A stretch of 64,000 nucleotides of DNA from Deltaproteobacteria bacterium (lineage in GTDB: Bacteria > Myxococcota_A > Polyangia > Polyangiales > Sandaracinaceae): assembly GCA_017303575.1 (NCBI GenBank), contig JAFLCL010000008.1, positions 16,087 through 80,086 on the forward strand, read 5' to 3'. The first letter of the stretch is position 1; every line of letters begins with the position of its first letter. The translations under genes were made by a program, and so were the position numbers. The notes below the pieces were generated by a model. It was not told the DNA's origin. It saw nothing but the letters and a program-made list of their open reading frames with translations, and did no database searches. Below, piece by piece: positions 38,181 through 45,411 of the stretch.

Positions 38181-40343
38181 TCACGGCGTGAGCGACTCAC
38201 CCTCCTCGCCATGGTCGCCCTCGTCGTCCTCACGAGACACACCGGCGGTGGCGAGCATGCCGAGCGAGACGTTGCGCGCCGCCTCCATCGCGAGCGCGAC
38301 GCGGACCGCAGCATCGAAGAAGGCGTCGGGGACCGAGAGCGTGTCGCCCGCTCTGCGACGCACGCGCGCGTCGCGGTAGCGCCGCAGCCTTCGCGAGAGG
38401 CCGCGCGCGCCGATCTCCTCGAGCTCTCGCGCCGCGCGCTCGACGCGCGCTTCGTGGCTCGAAGGCACGGCGGTGAGGCCGAGGTGGAACGCCTCTTCGA
38501 GCACCGCACGCGCGGCCTCGAGCCGTACCGCTGCCGCCGCAGGCGGAGGTCGATGGGACACGGCGCTCGCGAGGGCACCGTGCTCGCCGCGCTCTTCCAC
38601 ATCCGGTGCGACCACACGATCGGCGACCACGAGCGTCGGGTCGATCACGAAGCCATGGCCGTCGTGGCTGATGCTGCCCGCGATCCAACGAACGGCCCCC
38701 ATCCCACCCGCGAGCGCGCGGCCGAGCACGTCGAGCGCGTGGGGCGCCGCGCCCCGGAACGGCGATGCCACGAACAGCACGCGTCCGTCCGCGTCGTACA
38801 CCTCCGCGACGAGGCGCTGCGATCCGGGCTCGAAGCCCACGCTCCCCACACGCGCGATCTTCACAGCGTGCACCGACTCGGCGAGCACGCGAGGCCGCAG
38901 CATGCGAGGCGGCAGGGACGCGAGCTGGCTCGCGAGCTCGCGCATCGAGTCCACGCGGATGGGCACGGGCAGCGAGCTGAAGTCGCCCGTCTGCGGCGTG
39001 ACGGACGTGGAGCCCGTGCTCGACTGGCCGATCGTCAGCGCGCGGCTGGCGCGGCGTCGCGCGACGCGCGTCACGACCTGTCCGGCGGCGAGCTGGGCGA
39101 GCGTGCTCGCGCCCGCGATGCGTCGACGTCCGAGCTCGGGTCCCTCCGGCATCGACTCGCCCTCGGCGAAGGTCCAGCTCTTCGCATAGACCATCACCGT
39201 GCCGGTGTCGGGATCGGCCAGGAGGATCTCGGCACTGCGCTCGCGCCCTTCGCTCTCGACGCGCGCGCCGAGCGAGACGAGACGGAGATGATCGAGCTTG
39301 GTCTCCATCGCCTCGCCCTGACCGAGGACGTAGCGAAGCGGCAGCTCGGCCGGCGGACCTTCGGGATCGCGTTGCGCCACGCGCGCACGCGCCACGAGCT
39401 CCGTCGCGAGCGCGAGCGCGTCGGCGGCGTGGTAGCGCGCCGAGCGCGCGCGGTAGCGATCGAGCATCCACGCGAGATCCTCGAGCCCCGTCGCAGGCCA
39501 CACGTAGCCCGCCTTGCCGAGCCTCTCGCCTGCGAGCGCGAACTTCTGCGCCATCGCCTCTCGCGCGGACGCAACGCCCGTCTCCGTCAGCTCGTGCACG
39601 AGCGCGACCATCGGGCCGAGCTCGTCGTCCGTCGTGCGCCTGCGTGCCCGTGCCTCGGGGCTCTTGAGCTCGATCGCGATCGAGGCGCGATCGACGCCCA
39701 GCGCGTCAGCCTCTCGGAACGCCCACACAGCGAGCGCGACGTGCGCGCAGCCTTGCCCGACCTGGCAGTCGCATCGCGCGTACGCGAGCTCGCGCGGCAC
39801 CAAGAAGCGCACCGTGCACGCAGGCAGTCGTGCCGAGGGCATCGGCTGCTCGATGCTCGCGCGCTGCACCTCCACCACGAGCCCGCGACGGCGCGTGCTC
39901 TGCGCGTCCTCGAGCGTGCGCTTGCCGAGCGCGGTGCGGATCGCGTCGTCGGTGATCTCGCCCGGTGACCAACGCTCGAAGCTCGGAACGGTGCGCGCAG
40001 GTTGTTCGACCACGACGGCCTCGCGCTCGTCGGTCGCCGAAGGCTGCGGAGCTGCGGCGGACGACTGCGCGAGCGCCCAGTCGCGGTACGCGAGCGCGAC
40101 AGCCACGCGGTGTCGACAGATGCCAGGCGCGGGACACGAGCACGGGTTGTCCTTCAGCGTCTTGCCCGGCACGAGGCGCGTCGTGACGCCGTCGTCGAAC
40201 GTGCCGGTCACGGTGCCGTCGTCGGCCTCCGCGAGGCTCGGGCCCTTGCCCTGCTCGATCTCCTTGAGCGCGCGCTTGACGAGCCCGAGGTTCGCGAGCG
40301 CAGCGACGGCCTCGGGGGTCAGGGCGACGAGATCGGCGCGCAC
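38181..40343 (-). CDS. SWIM zinc-finger protein, YehQ-like
   Basis: 720 residues. The N-terminal domain has a SWIM motif CSCPAPGICRH (CxCx6CxH) and a second copy CDCQVGQGCAH about 100-130 residues later, both followed by helices (VAVALAYRDW, VALAVWAF). Doubling of SWIM is notable. The rest is a mixed helical/beta region without enzyme motifs. It resembles E. coli YehQ, which is encoded next to yehL-yehM-yehP. Here it stands alone, 17 kb from the moxR operon but on the same strand. Start is the GTG at 40343; the frame upstream is not protein-like. Probably nucleic-acid or protein binding. Confidence 0.82.
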   Translation of the reverse strand: MRADLVALTPEAVAALANLGLVKRALKEIEQGKGPSLAEADDGTVTGTFDDGVTTRLVPGKTLKDNPCSCPAPGICRHRVAVALAYRDWALAQSSAAAPQPSATDEREAVVVEQPARTVPSFERWSPGEITDDAIRTALGKRTLEDAQSTRRRGLVVEVQRASIEQPMPSARLPACTVRFLVPRELAYARCDCQVGQGCAHVALAVWAFREADALGVDRASIAIELKSPEARARRRTTDDELGPMVALVHELTETGVASAREAMAQKFALAGERLGKAGYVWPATGLEDLAWMLDRYRARSARYHAADALALATELVARARVAQRDPEGPPAELPLRYVLGQGEAMETKLDHLRLVSLGARVESEGRERSAEILLADPDTGTVMVYAKSWTFAEGESMPEGPELGRRRIAGASTLAQLAAGQVVTRVARRRASRALTIGQSSTGSTSVTPQTGDFSSLPVPIRVDSMRELASQLASLPPRMLRPRVLAESVHAVKIARVGSVGFEPGSQRLVAEVYDADGRVLFVASPFRGAAPHALDVLGRALAGGMGAVRWIAGSISHDGHGFVIDPTLVVADRVVAPDVEERGEHGALASAVSHRPPPAAAAVRLEAARAVLEEAFHLGLTAVPSSHEARVERAARELEEIGARGLSRRLRRYRDARVRRRAGDTLSVPDAFFDAAVRVALAMEAARNVSLGMLATAGVSREDDEGDHGEEGESLTP

Positions 40344-40969
40344 CGCGCGAGCATGCCCCGATCGCCCGCGCCGTGTCCCGTCCTGGAGCGCCCGAGACCC
40401 GCCCGCGCCGTGTCGAGGCCGACCCCCGGCACCGACGAGCCAGGTCCGACGCACCGAGCGAGGCCGCCGAGTGGCAGACCCCTGTGCAGTTGAGCGGGAC
40501 GACGAAGTCCACTTCGCTGGCGTCACGGCACATGAACATCGGCCAGCGCTGGCCTCGCCAGTCCTCCAGCGAGCACCTTCTGCAACGCGGGGGAGGATCG
40601 GAATGTCGCGAGGTCGCTCAATCTTGAGGGGGCGGCCCGTGTAGTGCGACGTGAGTCTCCATCGCCAACACCGCTGCGCCCCTGGTGCCGATGTCACGCC
40701 GGCGAAGCCAGGCGATCTCACCCGGCCGCGCGCCCGTGCACGCTGCGATCGCCTACGCGATGCGTCGGTCCTCACGGATGCGCCAGTCGCTCACGAGCAC
40801 CCGCACCTCAGCGGGAAGCCAGGAAGCTGGCGGGGGGGCTTTCGCGTTGTCTCGCCCGCGAGGGAGTGCCTCTCCATCCGGGGAGGCGGGGGGGGCCTTG
40901 TGGCCGTACGTAGGTCCGTCGGACACTCCCCACTGCACGGACTTCCAGTGCCGCGCAGAAAGAGGAACG
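40344..40969. other. 626 bp without a recognisable gene
   Basis: Frames on both strands are open for 60-110 codons but none has a ribosome site or a family I know. Short stretches look like coding relics, for example minus-strand MFMCRDASEVDFVVPLN near 40530. A run of eight Gs lies near 40890. It marks the boundary between core-like DNA to the left and the mosaic accessory stretch to the right; possible decayed gene. Confidence 0.5.
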
Positions 40970-41425
40970 ATGGTTTCTCCTAGGATTCTTCGGCCCCCGA
41001 CGCCCGTGGCGCGCGGCATCGACAACGGTGGCGTCAACCAAATCAACCTGGCGCTGACCGTCCTGTCGCGCACGCACCCCGAGACGTACACGCATTTTAT
41101 GCGCGAGGTCCGACAGGTACTCGTCTCGCGAATCTGCGGACCGGGAGCCGTCGCGTGCACGTGGGCACCGGGTGATCCGCGCGCGGTGCACCTCGCGGCG
41201 CACCCGCTGGATTTCTCGCTCACGGAGCTCGTGCTTACCCTCGGCCACGAAGGCCTCCACCATTGGACGGTCAACGGCGTCCATTACCAGGTGCCGCATT
41301 CCTGCCAGAACTGTGGCAATCCTCGTGAGCGGGGATGGGATGTAATTTACCAATGGGAGGACGAGGCCCGTTACTCAATCGAGCGAGCGGTGATGCACGT
41401 CCAGCTGTACGGGGTCGTCCCGTGA
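40970..41425 (+). CDS. Small putative zinc metallopeptidase (HExxHH)
   Basis: 151 residues. Residues 93-98 read HEGLHH, an HExxH zincin motif, on a helix predicted from LTELVLTLGHEGLHHW. A candidate third ligand (E130 or E132) is in QWEDEARYSIE about 35 residues later. A CxxC (C112, C115) lies between. No signal peptide. AGAGGAA precedes the ATG. I do not recognise the family; activity is inferred from the motif alone. It is followed by hairpins and a terminator. Confidence 0.65.
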   Translation: MVSPRILRPPTPVARGIDNGGVNQINLALTVLSRTHPETYTHFMREVRQVLVSRICGPGAVACTWAPGDPRAVHLAAHPLDFSLTELVLTLGHEGLHHWTVNGVHYQVPHSCQNCGNPRERGWDVIYQWEDEARYSIERAVMHVQLYGVVP

Positions 41426-41504
41426 TCGCGGAGCGCCGGAGGCATATCGGCCCCGCGTGATTCAATCGCGCGGGGTAGCGACGGAGACTACAAGGGGCAC
41501 CCGG

Positions 41505-41540
41505 AGCCCCACCGGCGAGAGTCGGTGGGGCTTTGCTATT
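41505..41540 (+). terminator. Intrinsic terminator between convergent genes
   Basis: 10-bp perfect stem AGCCCCACCG / CGGTGGGGCT with an 8-nt loop, followed by TTGCTATT. A further stem CCCCGCG / CGCGGGG lies about 40 bp upstream. It separates the HExxHH gene from the convergent M41-like gene. Confidence 0.7.
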
Positions 41541-42093
41541 CGATGGACGGCCCATCATTCGCAACGATCGGGGGTAGTCCGTCTCGAATGGCAGCGAGGT
41601 CTTGCTGATCGAGTGTACCGCGGCGCAGTAGCGCCTCTGCAAACGTCTCGACGTGCGACCAATTCCTCTTCAGGAATCTAACAGTCGTCTCGTGCTCCGA
41701 GACAAGACACGCGGTCACACTGTCTACCTCCAGGGCCCTGGCGTATTCTGTCGCAAGCACGCCGTCCAGATTCGTCTCGTTTCCCACGATGCGGGCGATA
41801 AACTCACGCGACCACGCTTGATCGCGCGCCAGTTGCTCGGCAGCAATGCCCGCCAGACTCAGCCGAACCAAGCCAACGAGGTGCGACTCGCGACTCAGCG
41901 ATGAGTTTGGCGGATCGAAGCCTGTTGACGCGTCACTGCAATGCACGCGACCCAAGTCCGCGTCGGGCCCCGGCTTAATAGTCGCGAGAACGGGGCCACC
42001 CTGCACGTATGCAAAGGCCGCAACAATGTGGCCAGCCTCGTGAATCGCTGCCTGTCGAATCTTCTGCTCGCGCGCGTAGCCGTCGTCCCTCAT
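41536..42093 (-). CDS. Stand-alone peptidase M41 (FtsH protease-like) domain
   Basis: 185 residues. HEAGH at 18-22 is the zinc motif; AGIAAEQL (81-88) matches the FtsH 'GRAAEEL' helix and NLDGVLATEYARAL (108-121) matches the segment carrying the third zinc ligand, D110. There is no AAA+ domain and no membrane helix, so it is a protease domain alone. The ATG at 42093 follows GAGGGAC. It is 41 bp after the DUF2806 gene, likely one operon. The domain is clear; whether it is active without an ATPase is not known. Confidence 0.75.
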   Translation of the reverse strand: MRDDGYAREQKIRQAAIHEAGHIVAAFAYVQGGPVLATIKPGPDADLGRVHCSDASTGFDPPNSSLSRESHLVGLVRLSLAGIAAEQLARDQAWSREFIARIVGNETNLDGVLATEYARALEVDSVTACLVSEHETTVRFLKRNWSHVETFAEALLRRGTLDQQDLAAIRDGLPPIVANDGPSIE

Positions 42094-42134
42094 TGTCCCT
42101 CGCGCTCCGGGCCTTCGGTCCAGGCTCCTCACGT

Positions 42135-43229
42135 CTACTTCCGTTTCTCCGGGTTGCCTTCGTAGACAGCCTCAGCGTAGACGCCCAACTGGCGACCGTC
42201 CCGCGTTCGCACCCGATGGAGCGACACGCGCTTGACCCTACTCTTCCGGCTGACCGCATCGCAGACCGTCTTTAGCCAGTCCAGGTCCGTCTCCAACCTA
42301 AGCGAACGGGCTATCACCCGCCCTGCCACGGTGAGCTTCACACCATCAAGGTGGTCTTTGAATCCGCGCGGAGCCACCACACGGAGAGCAAGATCCTTAT
42401 ACACGGCGGGAACACAGAACCACTCACCGCCAGGACCCTCCTGGTCGGGACTAAGAGCGATGCTGAGATTGAAGTCCTGGACGACCAGCCCCGCCTCCGA
42501 GATCTGAATAATGTCGTCGAACTTTAGACCGTCGACGCTATCCCGCCCGACAAGAGGAACAAACCCATTGTTCGCAGCACACCGCGCAAGCCGCTCGAAC
42601 TTCTTGGCCTCCGATTTGCTGAGACTGCGGAGGGCGTCGAGCGCCCGGACTGCGCCGTCACCGTGGCGAACCTCATCGGCCAATACTTTCGCCCACATCG
42701 TTCGCACGTCGTCGTCCGTCGCGTCCTGCGCGTACCCCAAGAGCCGCGTCGCGAATACCGGATCAGCGGGCTTGTCCGTGACCTCGGCGTCGGGGATGTC
42801 GCGAATCTGTTCTGCGGCCTCAGCTACGACGGCCTCAACGTTGGCTTGTCGTTGCGCCGCTTGCAGCTCCAAGTGACGCGCGGCGCGCTGAACGAGAGGA
42901 ATCGGCTCGGGCTCGTCGTCGGGCGCGACGAGTGCTTTTGGATTATCCGACGGCGCGGGCAAGGCCAGGTTGCCTCCCTTCCTTTTCCGTTCCTCGTCGT
43001 CTCGCTTCGCGTGGAGCAACTGAATCTCACGCTGACCTTCTGCGCGAATCTTGGCAGCCGTTACCTTGGCCTTTGCGATCCGGACCATTTGGTAAGGTTC
43101 GAACAGAGTCCATGCCCCGGCGCGCAAGTTCTCAACCAACTTCTCCGGTGCCTTGCCAAGAACTTCGCGGAGAACTTCGACCTTGACCCCCACGATGCTC
43201 GATCCGCCCGACTCGTCGTTGTCCGCCAT
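42135..43229 (-). CDS. DUF2806 domain protein
   Basis: 364 residues. The N-terminus includes VLGKAPEKLVENL and a charged coiled-coil (KAKVTAAKIRAEGQREIQLLHAKRDDEERK), followed by the region TRLLGYAQDATDDDVRTMWAKVLADEV that is characteristic of DUF2806 proteins. Their function is unknown; they occur sporadically in accessory DNA. Start at the ATG 43229 is only fairly supported (GGGGG very close); the frame stays open to 43361. Operon with the M41-like gene. Confidence 0.7.
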   Translation of the reverse strand: MADNDESGGSSIVGVKVEVLREVLGKAPEKLVENLRAGAWTLFEPYQMVRIAKAKVTAAKIRAEGQREIQLLHAKRDDEERKRKGGNLALPAPSDNPKALVAPDDEPEPIPLVQRAARHLELQAAQRQANVEAVVAEAAEQIRDIPDAEVTDKPADPVFATRLLGYAQDATDDDVRTMWAKVLADEVRHGDGAVRALDALRSLSKSEAKKFERLARCAANNGFVPLVGRDSVDGLKFDDIIQISEAGLVVQDFNLSIALSPDQEGPGGEWFCVPAVYKDLALRVVAPRGFKDHLDGVKLTVAGRVIARSLRLETDLDWLKTVCDAVSRKSRVKRVSLHRVRTRDGRQLGVYAEAVYEGNPEKRK

Positions 43230-43335
43230 GCCCCCGATGCTCTGCGACCGGCGGGACCGCGTCAACGGCGTCACTCGCTCGGTCCAGCGTCTCCATGAAC
43301 TCCGCCAGGTCGCGCCCGAGCTGAGCGCGCGAAGT

Positions 43336-43352
43336 AACCGCGGACGAGGGCA
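43336..43352. repeat. Leader block 1, copy A
   Basis: AACCGCGGACGAGGGCA, identical to 52501-52517. Both copies lie just upstream (in transcription sense, minus strand) of minus-strand accessory operons. A second shared stretch CGTCAACG follows 3 bp later in both. Confidence 0.7.
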
Positions 43353-43357
43353 CGTCG

Positions 43358-43648
43358 TCAACGCCCTCGCCAGTCGACGTGGGACGGGCGAGGGCCGGGC
43401 TTCGCGGGAAGGAGAACCGGGCCCGACCGAGCGAACGTCTCCCAGGAGTCAGCCACCGTGCGGTCCGCGACAACGGCCCCCCCGGGCTGAACCGAGAGGT
43501 ACTTGTTGTGGAAGCTCTTGAACGCGAAGTTGCCGCCGGGCCGCTCCTCCATCCGCCACAGCTCCCACTGGTTGGCCTGCTTGCGGTTGCAGAACACCGC
43601 CCCACTTGGCTCAGCCGTGACGAAGAAGTCGCCCATGCTGAGAGTCAT
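43358..43648 (-). CDS. Small fascin-like beta-trefoil protein
   Basis: 96 residues with repeated trefoil strands: FFVTAEPSGAVFCNR, NFAFKSFHNKYLSVQPGGAV and VADRTVADSWETF. The pattern F-x-NKYLSVQPGGxVVADR is typical of fascin-like or ricin-like trefoils that bind actin or sugars. No signal peptide. ATG 43648 overlaps a TAA of a tiny upstream frame (TAATG); M5 at 43636 is an alternative. It sits before DUF2806 and may belong to that operon. In bacteria the role is unknown. Confidence 0.6.
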   Translation of the reverse strand: MTLSMGDFFVTAEPSGAVFCNRKQANQWELWRMEERPGGNFAFKSFHNKYLSVQPGGAVVADRTVADSWETFARSGPVLLPAKPGPRPSHVDWRGR

Positions 43649-43664
43649 TAGTGCACCTGGGCGA
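43649..43664. repeat. Leader block 2, copy A
   Basis: TAGTGCACCTGGGCGA, identical to 52611-52626. On the minus strand both copies end a short frame with residues AQVH and a stop; here it precedes the fascin-like gene. Confidence 0.7.
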
Positions 43665-43704
43665 CGACCGACTCTCTCATCGACGATCTGCGGCCGCGGC
43701 CCAA

Positions 43705-43932
43705 GTGCACGACGTCGAGGGGAGGGCCCTCAGCGCCCGTGAGATCGCGCGGGGCTCCGGCATGTCGCCGACCTCGGTGCGCCGCTGGCTGGCCCAGGGG
43801 CGCGTCGATGTCGTGCGCGTCGTCGTCACGCTGCGGCTTGACGAGGCCGCCGCTTTGGATGCGCTTGCGAAGCGACTCCAGGTGTCGCGGGCCGAGGCGC
43901 TGCGGCGACTCCTCACGAGGGCGCCTCGCTGA
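43705..43932 (+). CDS. Small HTH plus ribbon-helix-helix DNA-binding protein
   Basis: About 75 residues. The first half is an HTH (LSAREIARGSGMSPTSVRRW) and the second half a CopG/RHH-like unit (VRVVVTLRLDEAAALDAL, KRLQVSRAEALRRLL). Fusing both in so short a protein is unusual. The GTG at 43705 is preferred over 43651 because the latter lies in repeat block 2. Divergent from the fascin-like gene; could be the repressor of the neighbouring operon. Inference from position. Confidence 0.5.
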   Translation: MHDVEGRALSAREIARGSGMSPTSVRRWLAQGRVDVVRVVVTLRLDEAAALDALAKRLQVSRAEALRRLLTRAPR

Positions 43933-44579
43933 CGGAGCGGTTTCGCTCGAGCACCTGTCACGCCCTGCGCTGTCGAGGGCAGTGCCTCCGGCGGCGAGAC
44001 CGAAGCTCGATCCATCGGCCGCGTAGCTTCACCACCGGCGGCTCGTCCCTCGCGGTCGGCGCTCGACGCTTCGCGGGTGGTGGCACGTAGCTCAGGAGCG
44101 GGGGAGGAGGCCCGATCTGCGGCGCTCGAAGCACGCCGGCGGCGCCGATCGCTTCGTAGTCGGCACCCGCGCCGTCGCAGTCCAAGACGGAAGCCTGGAT
44201 CGAGGCGCCGGAAGCTCCGCCAGCCGTGCCGGAAGCTGCGCGAGCCGCGCCGTCGGCGCCGACGGCCGGGATGGCGATGGGAAAACCGAGGGATCGATCC
44301 GGTCAACCGGCGCCGGCCCGGTGTCGATTGAATCCGGCCACGTTTTTGGCCGTGACGGGCCCCGGTCCATTGGCGCCGCCACGCTCCGGACTGGCCGTAC
44401 GCGGCGGCTCGTGCGGGCCACCCTCCAGAAAACCGACCGCCGTCGGTGGAGCGACGAAGAGGGCCGGCTTGACAAGTAGGGGTTCCTTTTGTCATTCCTC
44501 GCACGCCGCCGGGAAGGTTGTCTGAGCGGCGGAACAAGCAGCGCGCCGAGCTCGGTGCGCACCCATGAAGGGGAAGGAC
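43933..44579. other. 647 bp intergenic region with candidate promoter
   Basis: No convincing gene is seen. Frames on the minus strand are Arg/Ser/Pro-rich shadows. A TTGACA at 44469-44474 with a weak -10 about 17 bp later could be the promoter of the gene at 44580. Short imperfect repeats of GCCGGAAGCT occur at about 44209 and 44228. Confidence 0.45.
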
Positions 44580-45338
44580 ATGGCAAAGCAGAAGAGGCGC
44601 GCGCTCACGGCTGCAGGGATCTCGTTCGAGACCCTCGAGCAGACCCCGATGCGTGCAACCGCGTTCCTGTTCGGGCTCGTCGCCGAGCCGAGGGCGCGCG
44701 GGATCTTGGTGCCCAAGGGCTACGACGACGCCGAGCACAACCGTGGCTTCAGGCTGCTCGAGGGCGTGGCGAACTCGCGCACCGAGAACCGCGTGACCGA
44801 CCTCGAGGTCAACTCGGCGATCGCCGAACTCGACAACTGGGACGAGCCCAACATCCGACTCCTGCGCGCGTCGCTGCGCCGCTTCCCCGAGGTCTCCGCG
44901 CACGTGATGACCGGCATCGAGCCCATCGCGGGCCCCGGTGCGGTCCTCAACGTCGACACGATCCTCAAGCGCGTCGACACCGTCGGCGGCGTGAAGAACG
45001 CGAGCGCTGCGCTCGCGGTGCTCGCCAAGCGCGGCTTCGACGAGGCCGAGCGCAAGCGCCTCGCGGCGCTCGTGAAGATCGCCAAGACCGGCGGGGAAGT
45101 CCCCGACACCAAGACGAGCGACGACGCCTACGAGCAGGCGCTGCTCGCGCTGCGCGAGTGGTACGACGAGTGGTCGGAGATCGCGCGGCTTACCATCAAG
45201 CGCCGCGACTACCTCATCCGCCTCGGTCTCGCAGAGCGTCGCTCCAGCGGCGGCGAGGACGATCTCGACATCGTCGACCCGACGCCGTTCCTCGACCCCA
45301 CCGAGGATCCGACGGATCCCAACAAGCCGAAGACCTGA
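44580..45338 (+). CDS. Unknown helical protein
   Basis: 252 residues, mostly helical, with an acidic C-terminus (DDLDIVDPTPFLDPTEDPTD). No signal peptide or membrane helix. The ATG at 44580 follows AAGGGGAAGGA. Codon use is GC-rich like core genes, unlike its right-hand neighbour. I do not recognise the family; the sequence has no motif suggesting a catalytic role. Confidence 0.75.
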   Translation: MAKQKRRALTAAGISFETLEQTPMRATAFLFGLVAEPRARGILVPKGYDDAEHNRGFRLLEGVANSRTENRVTDLEVNSAIAELDNWDEPNIRLLRASLRRFPEVSAHVMTGIEPIAGPGAVLNVDTILKRVDTVGGVKNASAALAVLAKRGFDEAERKRLAALVKIAKTGGEVPDTKTSDDAYEQALLALREWYDEWSEIARLTIKRRDYLIRLGLAERRSSGGEDDLDIVDPTPFLDPTEDPTDPNKPKT

Positions 45339-45411
45339 GCAATGGGGCGCTCATCAGCCACGGGACTGGTGCAATCCCAGCAAACCGACACGCGCCACCA
45401 GAGGGGAAATC

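Noticed and set aside
40375..40775. N-terminal extension of the SWIM protein
   Set aside because: Composition changes abruptly upstream of GTG 40343 and no ribosome site is seen.
43132..43605. Second minus-strand frame upstream of DUF2806 with GRDLAEFMETLDRAS
   Set aside because: Looks partly coding but overlaps the DUF2806 start by about 100 bp and has no clear ribosome site; not listed as a gene.
43677..44903. Long minus-strand open frame (about 400 codons)
   Set aside because: Arg/Gly/Ala-rich shadow of the genes at 43705 and 44580; no start signal or family.
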